Shown here piece after piece: positions 36,256 to 45,432 of a stretch of 64,000 nucleotides of DNA. Made by a program: the position numbers and the translations under genes. How positions within the stretch are numbered: the stretch's first letter is position 1; each line of letters begins with the position of its first letter. The notes beneath the pieces are model-generated. The model ran no database searches. It saw nothing but the letters and a program-made list of their open reading frames with translations, and was not told the origin of the DNA. Source of the DNA: Veillonellales bacterium (lineage in GTDB: Bacteria; Bacillota; Negativicutes; JAAYSF01). The stretch is from the NCBI GenBank assembly GCA_039680175.1, contig JBDKTO010000065.1, positions 1 through 64,000 on the forward strand. Direction: 5' to 3'.

Positions 36256-38391
36256 TTATTGGGCTGCCGGCTGCGGGGGGATGGCCGGCTTTCCCTGATT
36301 ATCGTTATAGGTTGCCCTGCAGGCCGGATATTTCGTGCAGCCCCAAAACGCGCCGTTGATGCCTTTTCTCAGTTTTAAAGCTCCCTTGCGGCACTTGGGA
36401 CAAACATATTCCGGCTGCTGGGGCTTGCCATTCATATCATTATAGGCCGCTCTGCATTCCGGATAGCCGGAGCAGCCCCAGAACTTGCCGTTTTTGCCGT
36501 TTCGCAGCTGGAGCACTCCTTTACCGCACTGGGGACAAGGATACTCTCCTTTCAGGGGAATACTTGCCTGCTTCGCCTTAGCGCACAAATCGACGGTAAA
36601 ATCGACCTGCTGTCTAAGAAAAGCTTCCAGGCTCTCACTGCCGTCAACCATACGGTGCAGAATGTCTTCCCACAGAGCTGTAAAATCCGGATAAGTCATT
36701 TCATCCGGCAGAGCGTCAATTAATAAATATGCCCAATCGGTCGGCACAAGATATTTCTTCTTCTTTTCCTCTTTTAAAAAGCCTCTCTGAATCAGTTCCT
36801 TGATAATCGTCGCCCGGGTCGCTTCCGTGCCAATACCGGACACATCCTTCAACTGCTTTTTAAGTTCCGGATTTTTTACATATTTATGAATCTCTTTCAT
36901 CGCGGCCAGCAGGGTGGACGCCGTGAACCGGGTTGGCGGCCTGGTCGCCTTTTTGTCAGCCGAAACGCGAGTACAGTCTGCTTCATCACCCTGTTCCATC
37001 GCCGGCAGCGTTCCGCTGTCTTCCTCTTTTTTCTCGTCGTCTTCCATGCCGTACACGGTCTTCCAGCCGGATTCGATGATGATTCGCCCGCTGGCCGCAA
37101 AAATCTCCCCGGCGTGTTCTACTTCCACCTTCGTCTGATTATAGACATGCACCGGATAAAATTGGGCAATATAGGCCTGAGCAATCAAACAGTAAACCTT
37201 TTTTTCCACCTCCTGCAAGGCGGAAAAATTGCATTTTCCCGTTGTAGGAATGATGGCATGATGGGCGGTAATCTTCTTATCATTCCAGGCCCGGCTTTTG
37301 ATTTTAGGATCGGCTCCCTTTGACCACTCTGCCAGCTGAGGCTGGCTGCTGCCGGACAAATTCTCCAGAATTGCGGTACCGTCATCATGCTGTGACTCCG
37401 GCAGAAAATCGCAATCCGACCGGGGATAGGTAGTCAGCTTTTTCTCATACAGCTTTTGCGCCGTATCCAAAATCGTCTGGGGATCATAGCCGAATTTTTT
37501 TCCGGCCATGACCTGCAGTACGGACAATGACAGCGGCAGCCGCTGGGTTTCTTTCTTCTCCGTTGTTACACAAAGGGTGATCTTCGCCTTTTCCTTCGTT
37601 GTCTCAATTTTCTCCAGCAAAGACTGAGCAACCGCCTGATCCACCAGACGCCCTTCGTTGTCCCGGCCCGGCTGCTCCGCCTGCGGTTTCCAGTGGGCGG
37701 TAAACAAACCGTTCTCATGCTGAAAATCGGCTTTAAGCGTGAAATAATCAAGCGGAACAAAATTTTCCAGTTCCCGCTCCCGCCGCACCACCAAAGCCAA
37801 AGTCGGCGTCTTCACCCGCCCTACGGGAAGCGTCGTCCGGTGGCCGGCCCTCTGGGCGGCCAAAGTATACGCCCGGGACAAGTTCATACCAATCAGCCAG
37901 TCGGCTCTGGCTCGGGCAAGGGCCGACTGCTGCAGCGGATAAAAGTCCTGATTATCCCGCAGATTGGCAATGGCCTGCTTGATGCTTTTTTCATCCAGGG
38001 CGTTTAGCAGAATGCGGCGAACCGGCTTTTCATTGTGGACATATTCTAAAATTTCATCAATCAATAACTGTCCTTCCCGGTCCGGGTCGCCGGCATGAAC
38101 AATCTCCGCCGCCTCGCCTATCAGCTTTTGAATAATGCTAAATTGTTTTTTACAGGAATCGGCTACCAGAAGCTTCCACGTTTCCGGAATAATCGGCAAG
38201 TCTTCCATGCGCCATTTTTCATATTTCTCATCATATTCACGAGGCTCGGCCTGCCGGAGAACATGACCGAATCCCCAGGTAATTACGTCGCCGCCGGCCA
38301 CAATATATCCGTCTTTACGGCTTACCGTTCCAGGCAGGCACTTGGCAATTTCAGCCGCCATGCTGGGTTTTTCAGCAATATACAGTCGCAC
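36256..38391 (-). CDS. topB: DNA topoisomerase III (second paralogue)
   Basis: This 711-residue type IA topoisomerase opens RLYIAEKPSMAAEIA, has the acidic motif DPDREGQ, the active-site tyrosine in TTYPRSDCDFLP and the GIGTEATRATII motif. Two near-identical tandem zinc ribbons (CPQCGKGVLQLR..., CPKCRKGALKLR...) end the protein. It is closer in pattern to E. coli TopB than the first paralogue at 29.6 kb. I start at the GTG at 38391, with AAGGAG 7 nt upstream. The two paralogues may divide chromosome and plasmid or recombination work (inference). Confidence 0.92.
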   Translation of the reverse strand: MRLYIAEKPSMAAEIAKCLPGTVSRKDGYIVAGGDVITWGFGHVLRQAEPREYDEKYEKWRMEDLPIIPETWKLLVADSCKKQFSIIQKLIGEAAEIVHAGDPDREGQLLIDEILEYVHNEKPVRRILLNALDEKSIKQAIANLRDNQDFYPLQQSALARARADWLIGMNLSRAYTLAAQRAGHRTTLPVGRVKTPTLALVVRRERELENFVPLDYFTLKADFQHENGLFTAHWKPQAEQPGRDNEGRLVDQAVAQSLLEKIETTKEKAKITLCVTTEKKETQRLPLSLSVLQVMAGKKFGYDPQTILDTAQKLYEKKLTTYPRSDCDFLPESQHDDGTAILENLSGSSQPQLAEWSKGADPKIKSRAWNDKKITAHHAIIPTTGKCNFSALQEVEKKVYCLIAQAYIAQFYPVHVYNQTKVEVEHAGEIFAASGRIIIESGWKTVYGMEDDEKKEEDSGTLPAMEQGDEADCTRVSADKKATRPPTRFTASTLLAAMKEIHKYVKNPELKKQLKDVSGIGTEATRATIIKELIQRGFLKEEKKKKYLVPTDWAYLLIDALPDEMTYPDFTALWEDILHRMVDGSESLEAFLRQQVDFTVDLCAKAKQASIPLKGEYPCPQCGKGVLQLRNGKNGKFWGCSGYPECRAAYNDMNGKPQQPEYVCPKCRKGALKLRKGINGAFWGCTKYPACRATYNDNQGKPAIPPQPAAQ

Positions 38392-38432
38392 GTTCGCACT
38401 CCTTAAAAAAATTAAAATTCCAGTATAGCCAC

Positions 38433-39386
38433 TCAATACTCAATCGTAGCTTGATCGATAAACTTCACACCCGGGACTTGCCGCAAATCGGCTAACAGCT
38501 GAAACATTGCCTTGTCTTTTTGTTTGGCTTCTATCATCACATCAAAATCGGCGCCAAATGGCTTAGCCTTATGTAAAAAAGCAACAAATTCTTCCGCATG
38601 AATATAGTCCGCATGGCTGCGGAAACTGCCGGCACTTTTGGAACTTGAGACATGAATTTTAGGCATCATATCCCGCCAAGTAGCAAAAATCTCCGGCAAC
38701 ATTTCTTCAAGAGTTTCCCCTGTATTATAACAGGAATGATGATGCACATCCAGCACCATCGGCCTGCCAAGCTGTCGGCAAAGTCCAAGGACATCGGCGG
38801 CCGAATAGGATTTATCATCGTTTTCCAGCATTAAACGATTTTGCATTTCCGGGGACAATCCACTGAAACTTTCTTTGAATCTTTCCAAAGCCAGCTCTTT
38901 GTTTTGATATACTCCGCCGACATGGATCACCAGTTTCGCCTCAGCCCCTAACCCCATGGCATCAAATATTCCGGCGTGATATGCCAAATCGCCTTTTGCT
39001 GCCTCAACCACTTTAGGCTCAGGACTATTCAGCACCGTAAAATGGTCGGGATGAGAGCTGACCCGCATGCCATGCTCACGGACGAACTCACCGATCTCCG
39101 CCAATTCTGTTTGAAATTCTTCCCGGTAATTCCAGCCGCTGACACTGGGATGGGTAGCCAGAGGAATCAGCTTCGAAGTAAACCGGAATACATGAATATC
39201 ATGAGCCGCATTATAACGAAGAACCCTCATCTGAGTGGTTAAATTTTCACGAACAATGCGGCGTAAACGAGTAAGCCGGTCTTGCTGTTCCGATATTTTA
39301 CTAAGGCCAGCTACCGTCATCGTCTTGTTCGGTGAACCCTGAAGTATGTTAAGAGCCATGGCGACATAGCCAAAGCGAATCATCAT
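38433..39386 (-). CDS. uvsE: UV damage endonuclease UvsE
   Basis: This TIM-barrel nuclease of about 317 residues opens MIRFGYVAM and has the UVDE metal-site motifs SSHPDHF, LVIHVGG, LMLENDDKSY, LDVHHHSCYN and PKIHVSSSK. UvsE nicks DNA 5' of UV photoproducts and abasic sites and is common in spore formers. GGTGGTG precedes two tandem ATGs (39386 and 39383). It is divergent from a small unknown gene and lies 41 bp upstream of the second topB, on the same strand. Confidence 0.92.
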   Translation of the reverse strand: MMIRFGYVAMALNILQGSPNKTMTVAGLSKISEQQDRLTRLRRIVRENLTTQMRVLRYNAAHDIHVFRFTSKLIPLATHPSVSGWNYREEFQTELAEIGEFVREHGMRVSSHPDHFTVLNSPEPKVVEAAKGDLAYHAGIFDAMGLGAEAKLVIHVGGVYQNKELALERFKESFSGLSPEMQNRLMLENDDKSYSAADVLGLCRQLGRPMVLDVHHHSCYNTGETLEEMLPEIFATWRDMMPKIHVSSSKSAGSFRSHADYIHAEEFVAFLHKAKPFGADFDVMIEAKQKDKAMFQLLADLRQVPGVKFIDQATIEY

Positions 39387-39438
39387 TGTTGACACCACCC
39401 TGTTTGCCAAAAACGTTTCGGTTCAAATCGTTCTTTTA

Positions 39439-39467
39439 TTGTAAGTGTCGTCAATTTACGCTACAAT
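39439..39467 (+). promoter_or_regulatory. Promoter of the small gene divergent from uvsE
   Basis: TTGTAA (39439-39444) and TACAAT (39462-39467) are separated by exactly 17 nt. Confidence 0.55.
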
Positions 39468-39495
39468 AACAGTATTAGATCATCTGGGAAAGGTT

Positions 39496-39834
39496 GTGAT
39501 TCCTCTGACTGATGAAAATATCCGGAAATTTTACCAAGCTCTGGGTTTTGAAGAAACCGAGCAAGAGGATGGCTCTGCCGAACTGTTCTTCGTATTCAGC
39601 GAAGCGGGAAATTATGCCCTGATTACGGATGAAGCCGGAAACATGCCGGAAAACTTACAGCAGACGATTATTTTTGCCTGCTATACACCGGACAACGCCT
39701 TCTTATGGAGCACCGGCTTTAAAAATTCCCTGCAGTTCCAGGAGGTCTGGTCTTCCGGTCAAACCTTGACGGAAAAACACGATGCAGTATTAAAACATCG
39801 GGACAGCAGCGGTTATTATAACCCATCAGTTTGA
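39496..39834 (+). CDS. Small protein of unknown function
   Basis: A soluble, acidic protein of about 112 residues with aromatic-rich C-terminal half (FACYTPDNAFLWSTGF). I recognise no family; the layout TDENIRKFYQALGFEE resembles the first unit of VOC proteins, but no second unit or metal site is visible. The frame is open from 39445, yet that region holds the promoter, so I place the start at GTG 39496, preceded by GGGAAAGG. It is divergent from uvsE and convergent with the MATE gene. Confidence 0.5.
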   Translation: MIPLTDENIRKFYQALGFEETEQEDGSAELFFVFSEAGNYALITDEAGNMPENLQQTIIFACYTPDNAFLWSTGFKNSLQFQEVWSSGQTLTEKHDAVLKHRDSSGYYNPSV

Positions 39835-39853
39835 GACAACAAAGGGACAGCAG

Positions 39854-39888
39854 CAATCATGACTGTGAAACACAGTCATGATTGTTTT
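39854..39888. terminator. Bidirectional terminator
   Basis: CAATCATGACTGTG pairs perfectly with CACAGTCATGATTG around AAA, with T-rich sequence after it. It overlaps the stop codon of the MATE gene. Confidence 0.85.
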
Positions 39889-41228
39889 ACTTCCGCCGGT
39901 TTTAACTGCCTGATTTGATTCCATACCAGGATTCCGGTAAGAATAGCCGCACCTAAATCGGCAAGGGGAGATGCCAGCCAGATCCCCGTCACACCCCAAA
40001 AGCGGGGCAGAATCAATACCAGCGGAATTAATAAAATGACTTGCCGGGACATACTTAACAGCAATGAATGATACGGCTTGCCGATAGCCTGAAACAGCAC
40101 GGAGCCCACGATCTGAAACCCAACCACCGGCAGCATGCATAGCGATAGTCTCAGTCCCTTGGCCCCAATAACAATCAGTTCCGGCTCATTATTAAACAGC
40201 CGCACGATATACGTGTCAAAAAGTTCAACAAGGAGAAAGCCGGATACCGAGATCACCGTGGCAGCCATCATTCCCTTGTTCAGCGTTTCAATGACCCGGC
40301 TGTAATTTCTTGCTCCATAATTATAACCAATAATAGGCTGAACCCCCTGGTTAATGCCGAAAATCGGCATTAACATCAGCAAGGATATCCGGTTGACAAT
40401 TCCCATAGCCGCAACCGCCAGCTGTCCGCCGTAAATCTGCAGAGAAAAATTCAGTAACCCGGTTACCACACTGGCGGCAAGCTGCATGCAAAAAACCGAA
40501 GAACCCATAGCCAGAATTTTAGGAATAATGAGTTTACTTAATCTTATATTGCATAGCCGCAGCTTGAGAAAACTATTTTCCCCCCGAAAATGCCGCAGCA
40601 CCAACAGCGCGGACACAGCCTGGGAAATCACCGTTGCCAGCGCCGAGCCTTTAATTCCCAGCCCCAGAATAAAAATAAACAGCGGGTTTAACAGTGTATT
40701 AAGCACAGCCGAAATAATCATCGTCTGCATGGCAATTCGGGGATGTCCCTCGGCTCGTATGACATTATTCAGTCCGAAACCCAGGAACATAAAAATGTTC
40801 CCCAGCAAAATAACATGGGTAAAATCCCGGGCGTAAGGCAGGACCGCCGCTTCGGCGCCCAGATTAGCCAGAATCGGCTCTAAAAACAACTCAAATCCCG
40901 TGGTCAGCACAAGGGACGAAACCATCCCCAGCAGCAAGGCAGTCCCCAGAATCTTCTCCGCTTCCTGAATTTTATGCTCCCCCATGCGAATTGAAATGAG
41001 AGTCGTTGCCCCAACGCCTATCAGCATGCTGAAAGCCATTAAAATAATCATAACCGGAAAGGCGACGGTCACGGCGGCCAGTCCGATGGCGCCGACGCCG
41101 TGACCGACGAAGATACTGTCCACGATATTATACAGTCCGTTAACCATCATGCCGGTAATTGCCGGTAAGGAAAAATCCCAAAGCAGCCGGCCTATCTTTT
41201 TTTCGCCCATCTCATGCGGATTATGCAA
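39876..41228 (-). CDS. MATE-family efflux transporter (MepA/NorM-like)
   Basis: This 450-residue protein has 12 membrane helices and MATE hallmarks: SLPAITGMMVNGLYNIVDSIF in helix 1, GVGATTLISIRMGE, and the start of the second half GINQGVQPIIGYNYGA. MATE pumps use sodium or proton gradients to expel cationic drugs or metabolites. The substrate is unknown. It is a single gene on the minus strand, 72 bp after recQ, with a terminator at its end. Confidence 0.9.
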   Translation of the reverse strand: MHNPHEMGEKKIGRLLWDFSLPAITGMMVNGLYNIVDSIFVGHGVGAIGLAAVTVAFPVMIILMAFSMLIGVGATTLISIRMGEHKIQEAEKILGTALLLGMVSSLVLTTGFELFLEPILANLGAEAAVLPYARDFTHVILLGNIFMFLGFGLNNVIRAEGHPRIAMQTMIISAVLNTLLNPLFIFILGLGIKGSALATVISQAVSALLVLRHFRGENSFLKLRLCNIRLSKLIIPKILAMGSSVFCMQLAASVVTGLLNFSLQIYGGQLAVAAMGIVNRISLLMLMPIFGINQGVQPIIGYNYGARNYSRVIETLNKGMMAATVISVSGFLLVELFDTYIVRLFNNEPELIVIGAKGLRLSLCMLPVVGFQIVGSVLFQAIGKPYHSLLLSMSRQVILLIPLVLILPRFWGVTGIWLASPLADLGAAILTGILVWNQIRQLKPAEVKQS

Positions 41229-41300
41229 AATGATTCTCCTATCTCACGCTATGATTCTCCTTATTAGATTGGCTGATTCGGCTGACAGCTATACAAAACC

Positions 41301-43424
41301 CTACTGACAATACTTGCAAATGACCGCTTTTATGGCGCCGTAATCAACTTCTTCCGGCAGCGCCTCCTTTAGCGGCTTTAATTTTGCCGCCCCCAGCTCC
41401 CTGATCTTGGCAAGGATCAGTTTTTCATACTGCTGGGGGATCAGCGGCGACCAATCAATGGCCAACCCTTCCTGATGGCAGCGCAGCAAATGTTCTTGGA
41501 TCGTCAACGGCTTCAGCTTGCGCTGAGCGGCAATTTCCGCTAACGATCGGCCTTCCTGATACAGGCGGTAAGTAACCAGATGGCTGGGAGTTTTCTCTTC
41601 CGGCGGGACTGATGACGCGGCTGCGGCCGGTGAAGCAGACAGCTGAACCTGATGAGCGGCCGCATACTGTCGAATCACCGTCAGAAAGGCAGCGCCATAA
41701 CGCTCCAGCTTCATTTCACCGACACCCCTGACGAGCCGCAATGCCTGCTCGTCTGCCGGATAACACTGGCTCATCTCTTTTAGGGTGCTGTCGGCAAACA
41801 CCATATAAGGCGGTACCTTGTCCCGGTCGGCAATCTCCTTGCGCAGCACCCGCAGCAGTTCAAATAAAGAATTGTCGGCGGCTGACTGCTGGGGCCGTTT
41901 CGCTACCTTCTGCCATACCCTGGCATTGCCTTTCAGCACCGTGATTCCCGTTCCCGTCATTTTGACGACCGGATATTCACTGTCCGTAAGGCGCAGATAA
42001 TCAGTGGCAACCAGCCGGTTGATCAAATCTTTGATTTCCTGCAGGGAATAACTATTTAACCGGCCATAGTCTGGCAGCAAATCAAATTTCTGCTGCAGCA
42101 CCTTCTTGTTCTTTGATCCCTTCAGCACCTCGGCAATCAAAGAAATGCCGAAGCGCTGATTCATCTGCAAGACACAGGAAAATACCTGCCGGGCCGCCTG
42201 GGTAATATCGGTGACTTCCCCGTCATCCTTGCAGTTGCCGCAGTTGCCGCATTGGTCGTAGGCGGTTTTTTCGCCAAAATAATTCAGTATATAGCAGCGC
42301 AGACAATTGGGTGTATGGCAGTAATCCACCATGGCCTGAAGTTTATTAAACTCGTTGGCCTTTCGTTCACTGTCCTGCACGGTTTGCTCAATAAAAAATT
42401 TCTGCAGCATCACATCCTGGGAGCCAAACAGCAAAATGCATTCACTGGGTTCCCCATCCCGTCCGGCCCTGCCGGCCTCCTGATAATAAGACTCCATGTT
42501 TTTCGGCATATTGTGGTGAATGACATAACGGACATCAGATTTATCAATCCCCATACCAAAAGCATTGGTAGCCACCATAATCGCCACGTCGTCCCGGATA
42601 AAAGCTTCCTGGCTTTGCCGCCGCTCATTTTCGCCTAGTCCGGCATGATATTTTCCTACAGCGTAGCCTCTTTTTTGCAGCAGAGTGTAAAGCTGATCCA
42701 CCTCTTTGCGGGTAGCGGCATAAATTATGCCTGAACGGTTTTTATTGGCGGCGGCGAACTTCAAAATAAATTCCTGTTTATTCTCGCCGCGAATCACGGT
42801 AAAGGACAAGTTTGGCCGGTCCAGGCCGGTAAAATAGGCTGCCGGCCGGTCCAATGTCAAGAGTTCAATAATATCCTGCTTGACATTTTCCGTCGCCGTG
42901 GCCGTAAAAGCGCCAATGACCGGCCGGTTTGGCAAACTGGCGATAAACGGGGCAATGGCGCGATAGCTGGGACGAAAATCATGACCCCACTGAGAGACGC
43001 AATGAGCTTCATCAATGGCCAGCAGCGATATTTTCAAGCTTTGAACCGCCGTTTGAAAATTACCGGATCCAAGCCGCTCCGGTGCGATATACAGCAGTTT
43101 ATAGCGGTTATTCCGGGCGTGATAAATCCGTTCATTCACTTCCGCCGCCGTAAGGGAACTGTTAATAAACGCTGCCGGAATTCCCAGACTGCGAAGGGAA
43201 TCCACCTGATCCTTCATCAGTGAAATCAGCGGTGAAATCACCAGTGTCACTCCCGGCAGCAGCAAAGCCGGTATTTGAAAACACAGCGACTTGCCGGCGC
43301 CGGTAGGCATAACGGCCACCGTATCCCTGCCCCCTAGCAGGCTATTGATAATTTCGGCTTGTCCGGGACGAAAATCCCGATAACCATAATATTTTTGTAA
43401 TATCTCCCTGGCCTTTTGCAGCAT
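41301..43424 (-). CDS. recQ: ATP-dependent DNA helicase RecQ
   Basis: This 707-residue protein has motif I MPTGAGKSLC, motif II AIDEAHCVSQWGHDFRP, motif VI YYQEAGRAGRDG, the RecQ zinc site (CLRCYILNYFGE...CGNCGNC), a winged-helix RQC region, an HRDC domain (about 510-590) and a C-terminal helix-turn-helix-like segment (about 630-690). RecQ partners with topoisomerase III to resolve recombination intermediates; two topB genes are within 12 kb. The start is the ATG at 43424 with GGGGGAG upstream. It follows the esterase gene by 37 bp. Confidence 0.94.
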   Translation of the reverse strand: MLQKAREILQKYYGYRDFRPGQAEIINSLLGGRDTVAVMPTGAGKSLCFQIPALLLPGVTLVISPLISLMKDQVDSLRSLGIPAAFINSSLTAAEVNERIYHARNNRYKLLYIAPERLGSGNFQTAVQSLKISLLAIDEAHCVSQWGHDFRPSYRAIAPFIASLPNRPVIGAFTATATENVKQDIIELLTLDRPAAYFTGLDRPNLSFTVIRGENKQEFILKFAAANKNRSGIIYAATRKEVDQLYTLLQKRGYAVGKYHAGLGENERRQSQEAFIRDDVAIMVATNAFGMGIDKSDVRYVIHHNMPKNMESYYQEAGRAGRDGEPSECILLFGSQDVMLQKFFIEQTVQDSERKANEFNKLQAMVDYCHTPNCLRCYILNYFGEKTAYDQCGNCGNCKDDGEVTDITQAARQVFSCVLQMNQRFGISLIAEVLKGSKNKKVLQQKFDLLPDYGRLNSYSLQEIKDLINRLVATDYLRLTDSEYPVVKMTGTGITVLKGNARVWQKVAKRPQQSAADNSLFELLRVLRKEIADRDKVPPYMVFADSTLKEMSQCYPADEQALRLVRGVGEMKLERYGAAFLTVIRQYAAAHQVQLSASPAAAASSVPPEEKTPSHLVTYRLYQEGRSLAEIAAQRKLKPLTIQEHLLRCHQEGLAIDWSPLIPQQYEKLILAKIRELGAAKLKPLKEALPEEVDYGAIKAVICKYCQ

Positions 43425-43461
43425 TCTATACTCCCCCAAGCGATATTGATCCCTCTGTTCT

Positions 43462-44385
43462 TTACCGGTCAAATACCTGACGAAGTTGCTCACAAACAAA
43501 TTCCTGCGCCTGCTTCGCTTCTTCCAGCAGCCCGGTCATATTAATGAAACCATGCATCACTCCGTCATAATGCCGATGGCAGACAGCAACTCCCGCCGCC
43601 CGAAGGCGCCGAACATACAATTCGTCCTCAGCCCGCAGCGGATCATTTTCAGCGGTAATCATGCAAACTGACGGCAGTCCGGACAGGTCGGGAGCCAGGA
43701 CCGGCGATGCCAGCGGATTGACCGCATCGCTGCTGTCTTTTAAATAACAGTCATTAAACCATTTCAGCGTTCCCGGATCAATGACGCAATCCCCGTTAGC
43801 TTCCACTTTGCCTGCCGGATCGGAAGCCAGATCCAGTCCCGGATAAATCAGCATTTGATACAGCAGGGAAAGTTCGCCCCGTTCCCTGGCCAGCAGGCAT
43901 ATCGCCGCGCTTAAATTACCGCCGGAACTTTCTCCGCCAACAGCCAGCCTGCCGGATTGGATATGCAGTGCCCCGGCATGATCCTGTACCCATTTCGCCA
44001 CTTCATAGCATTCTTCTACCGGTTCCGGAAACTTATGCTCCGGTGCCAGGCCATAATCTACCGAAAACACCATACAGTTTACATCATGGGTTATCTTTTT
44101 GCAAAACCCGTCATAATGCTCCACACTGCCGACAACAAACCCGCCGCCGTGCAAAAAAATAAAAGCGGGATACGGTCCTTCTCCCGCCGGACTGTAAATA
44201 CGAACCGGCGTATCCCGGCCTGCCGTTTTCACAGTACAATTCCGGACCGATCCTATAGGAATATCCACTTTTTTTATCGTAGCCGCCAATTGATAAAAAG
44301 TCTGTCGCGCCTTTTCTACCCCCATAAGCTGAAACAGCGGCATACTGATTTTAAACCGCCGGTTATGCTTCAAACTTGTTGTCAT
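43462..44385 (-). CDS. Alpha/beta-hydrolase esterase of the HSL/Aes family
   Basis: This 307-residue enzyme has the oxyanion motif HGGGFVVGS (about residue 78), nucleophile GESSGG (about 153), catalytic Asp in ENDPLRAED (about 245) and His in DGVMHGF (about 275). HSL-family esterases hydrolyse short acyl esters. No signal peptide is seen, so it acts in the cytosol. It lies 37 bp upstream of recQ on the same strand and may share its transcript; the functional link is unclear. Confidence 0.9.
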   Translation of the reverse strand: MTTSLKHNRRFKISMPLFQLMGVEKARQTFYQLAATIKKVDIPIGSVRNCTVKTAGRDTPVRIYSPAGEGPYPAFIFLHGGGFVVGSVEHYDGFCKKITHDVNCMVFSVDYGLAPEHKFPEPVEECYEVAKWVQDHAGALHIQSGRLAVGGESSGGNLSAAICLLARERGELSLLYQMLIYPGLDLASDPAGKVEANGDCVIDPGTLKWFNDCYLKDSSDAVNPLASPVLAPDLSGLPSVCMITAENDPLRAEDELYVRRLRAAGVAVCHRHYDGVMHGFINMTGLLEEAKQAQEFVCEQLRQVFDR

Positions 44386-44472
44386 CTTCCCGCCTCCAGT
44401 CAGCCAAAAACTAAGTTCTTACAAACTTCCCCACGTTTCTCCGATATCCTGCCATATCCTTTTGGCAAAAAT

Positions 44473-44510
44473 AAAACCGGTCCCCTTTTAAATAAGGCAG
44501 GCCGGTTTCT
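44473..44510 (-). terminator. Terminator of the uronate/reductase cluster
   Basis: AAACCGG/CCGGTTT stem, followed on the minus strand by TTTATTTTTG. It lies 6 bp after the stop codon of the reductase gene. Confidence 0.7.
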
Positions 44511-44515
44511 CCGAT

Positions 44516-45397
44516 TTAACAGTCGTAGTATTTAAACAACGCCTGGGTGCCGCTGTTTTCCTCCCCCTGAGCGGCCAGCTGGCGATAAAGCTTCATCGCC
44601 AGATCCAATGCCGGAGTTTTCAATCCCATTTCCTGAGCTGCCTCAATGGCAATTCCCATATCCTTAATGAAATGCTTAATATAGAATCCCGGTTCAAAGT
44701 TTCCGGCCAGCATCCGGGGCGCCAGATTGCTCAGGGACCAGCTGCCGGCAGCGCCGGTTTCAATCGTTTTCAGCACATTGGCAGGATCAAGACCGGATTT
44801 CTTGGCATAGGCGATGGCTTCGCACACGCCCATCATATTGCCGGCAATAGCAATTTGATTCGACATTTTAGTATGCTGCCCGGCACCGGCATCTCCCTGC
44901 AGAACGATATTCTGCCCCATCAGCTGCAAAATAGGCAGTACAGCCGCAAAATCGGTCTGATCGCCCCCCACCATAATGGCCAGCTTGCCTTCCCTGGCGC
45001 CGACATCACCGCCGGAAACCGGAGCGTCAAGGGCATGGAGTTTTTTCCCTGTTGCAGCCTGATAAATCTTCACCGCCAGCTTGGGCGATGAAGTCGTCAT
45101 ATCCAGAAGATAGCTGTCCTCCCGGGCATTGTCCAAAACTCCGTTCTTGCCAAAATAGATTTCCTCCACATCCCGGGGATAGCCCACCATGCTGATAATC
45201 ACATTGGCCCTGGCAGCCAAATCCGCTACCTTTTCCGCCCACTCAGCCCCCTGGCTGAGCAGACTTTCCGCCTTGGCTTTCGTCCGGTTGTAAACAACTA
45301 CTTTATACCCGGCCTTCAGCAAATGCTCGGCCATACTTTTGCCCATGACACCGATACCGATAAATCCTATGACCGTGTTTTCCGTTGTTATTTTCAA
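44516..45397 (-). CDS. 3-hydroxyisobutyrate-dehydrogenase-family reductase
   Basis: This 293-residue NAD(P)-dependent enzyme has the Rossmann motif GFIGIGVMGKSMAEHL, the substrate signature DAPVSGGDVGAREG (about residue 120) and the catalytic lysine in GAGQHTKMSNQ (about residue 171). Members reduce tartronate semialdehyde, succinate semialdehyde or related acids. Given its place at the end of a uronate catabolic cluster, a tartronate-semialdehyde-type reductase is likely, but this is inference. It follows the lipoate-ligase/DUF116 fusion by 35 bp and ends at a terminator. Confidence 0.88.
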   Translation of the reverse strand: MKITTENTVIGFIGIGVMGKSMAEHLLKAGYKVVVYNRTKAKAESLLSQGAEWAEKVADLAARANVIISMVGYPRDVEEIYFGKNGVLDNAREDSYLLDMTTSSPKLAVKIYQAATGKKLHALDAPVSGGDVGAREGKLAIMVGGDQTDFAAVLPILQLMGQNIVLQGDAGAGQHTKMSNQIAIAGNMMGVCEAIAYAKKSGLDPANVLKTIETGAAGSWSLSNLAPRMLAGNFEPGFYIKHFIKDMGIAIEAAQEMGLKTPALDLAMKLYRQLAAQGEENSGTQALFKYYDC

Positions 45398-45432
45398 TTT
45401 ATTCCCCCGCTTTCTATTTGTCTAATTTGCCT

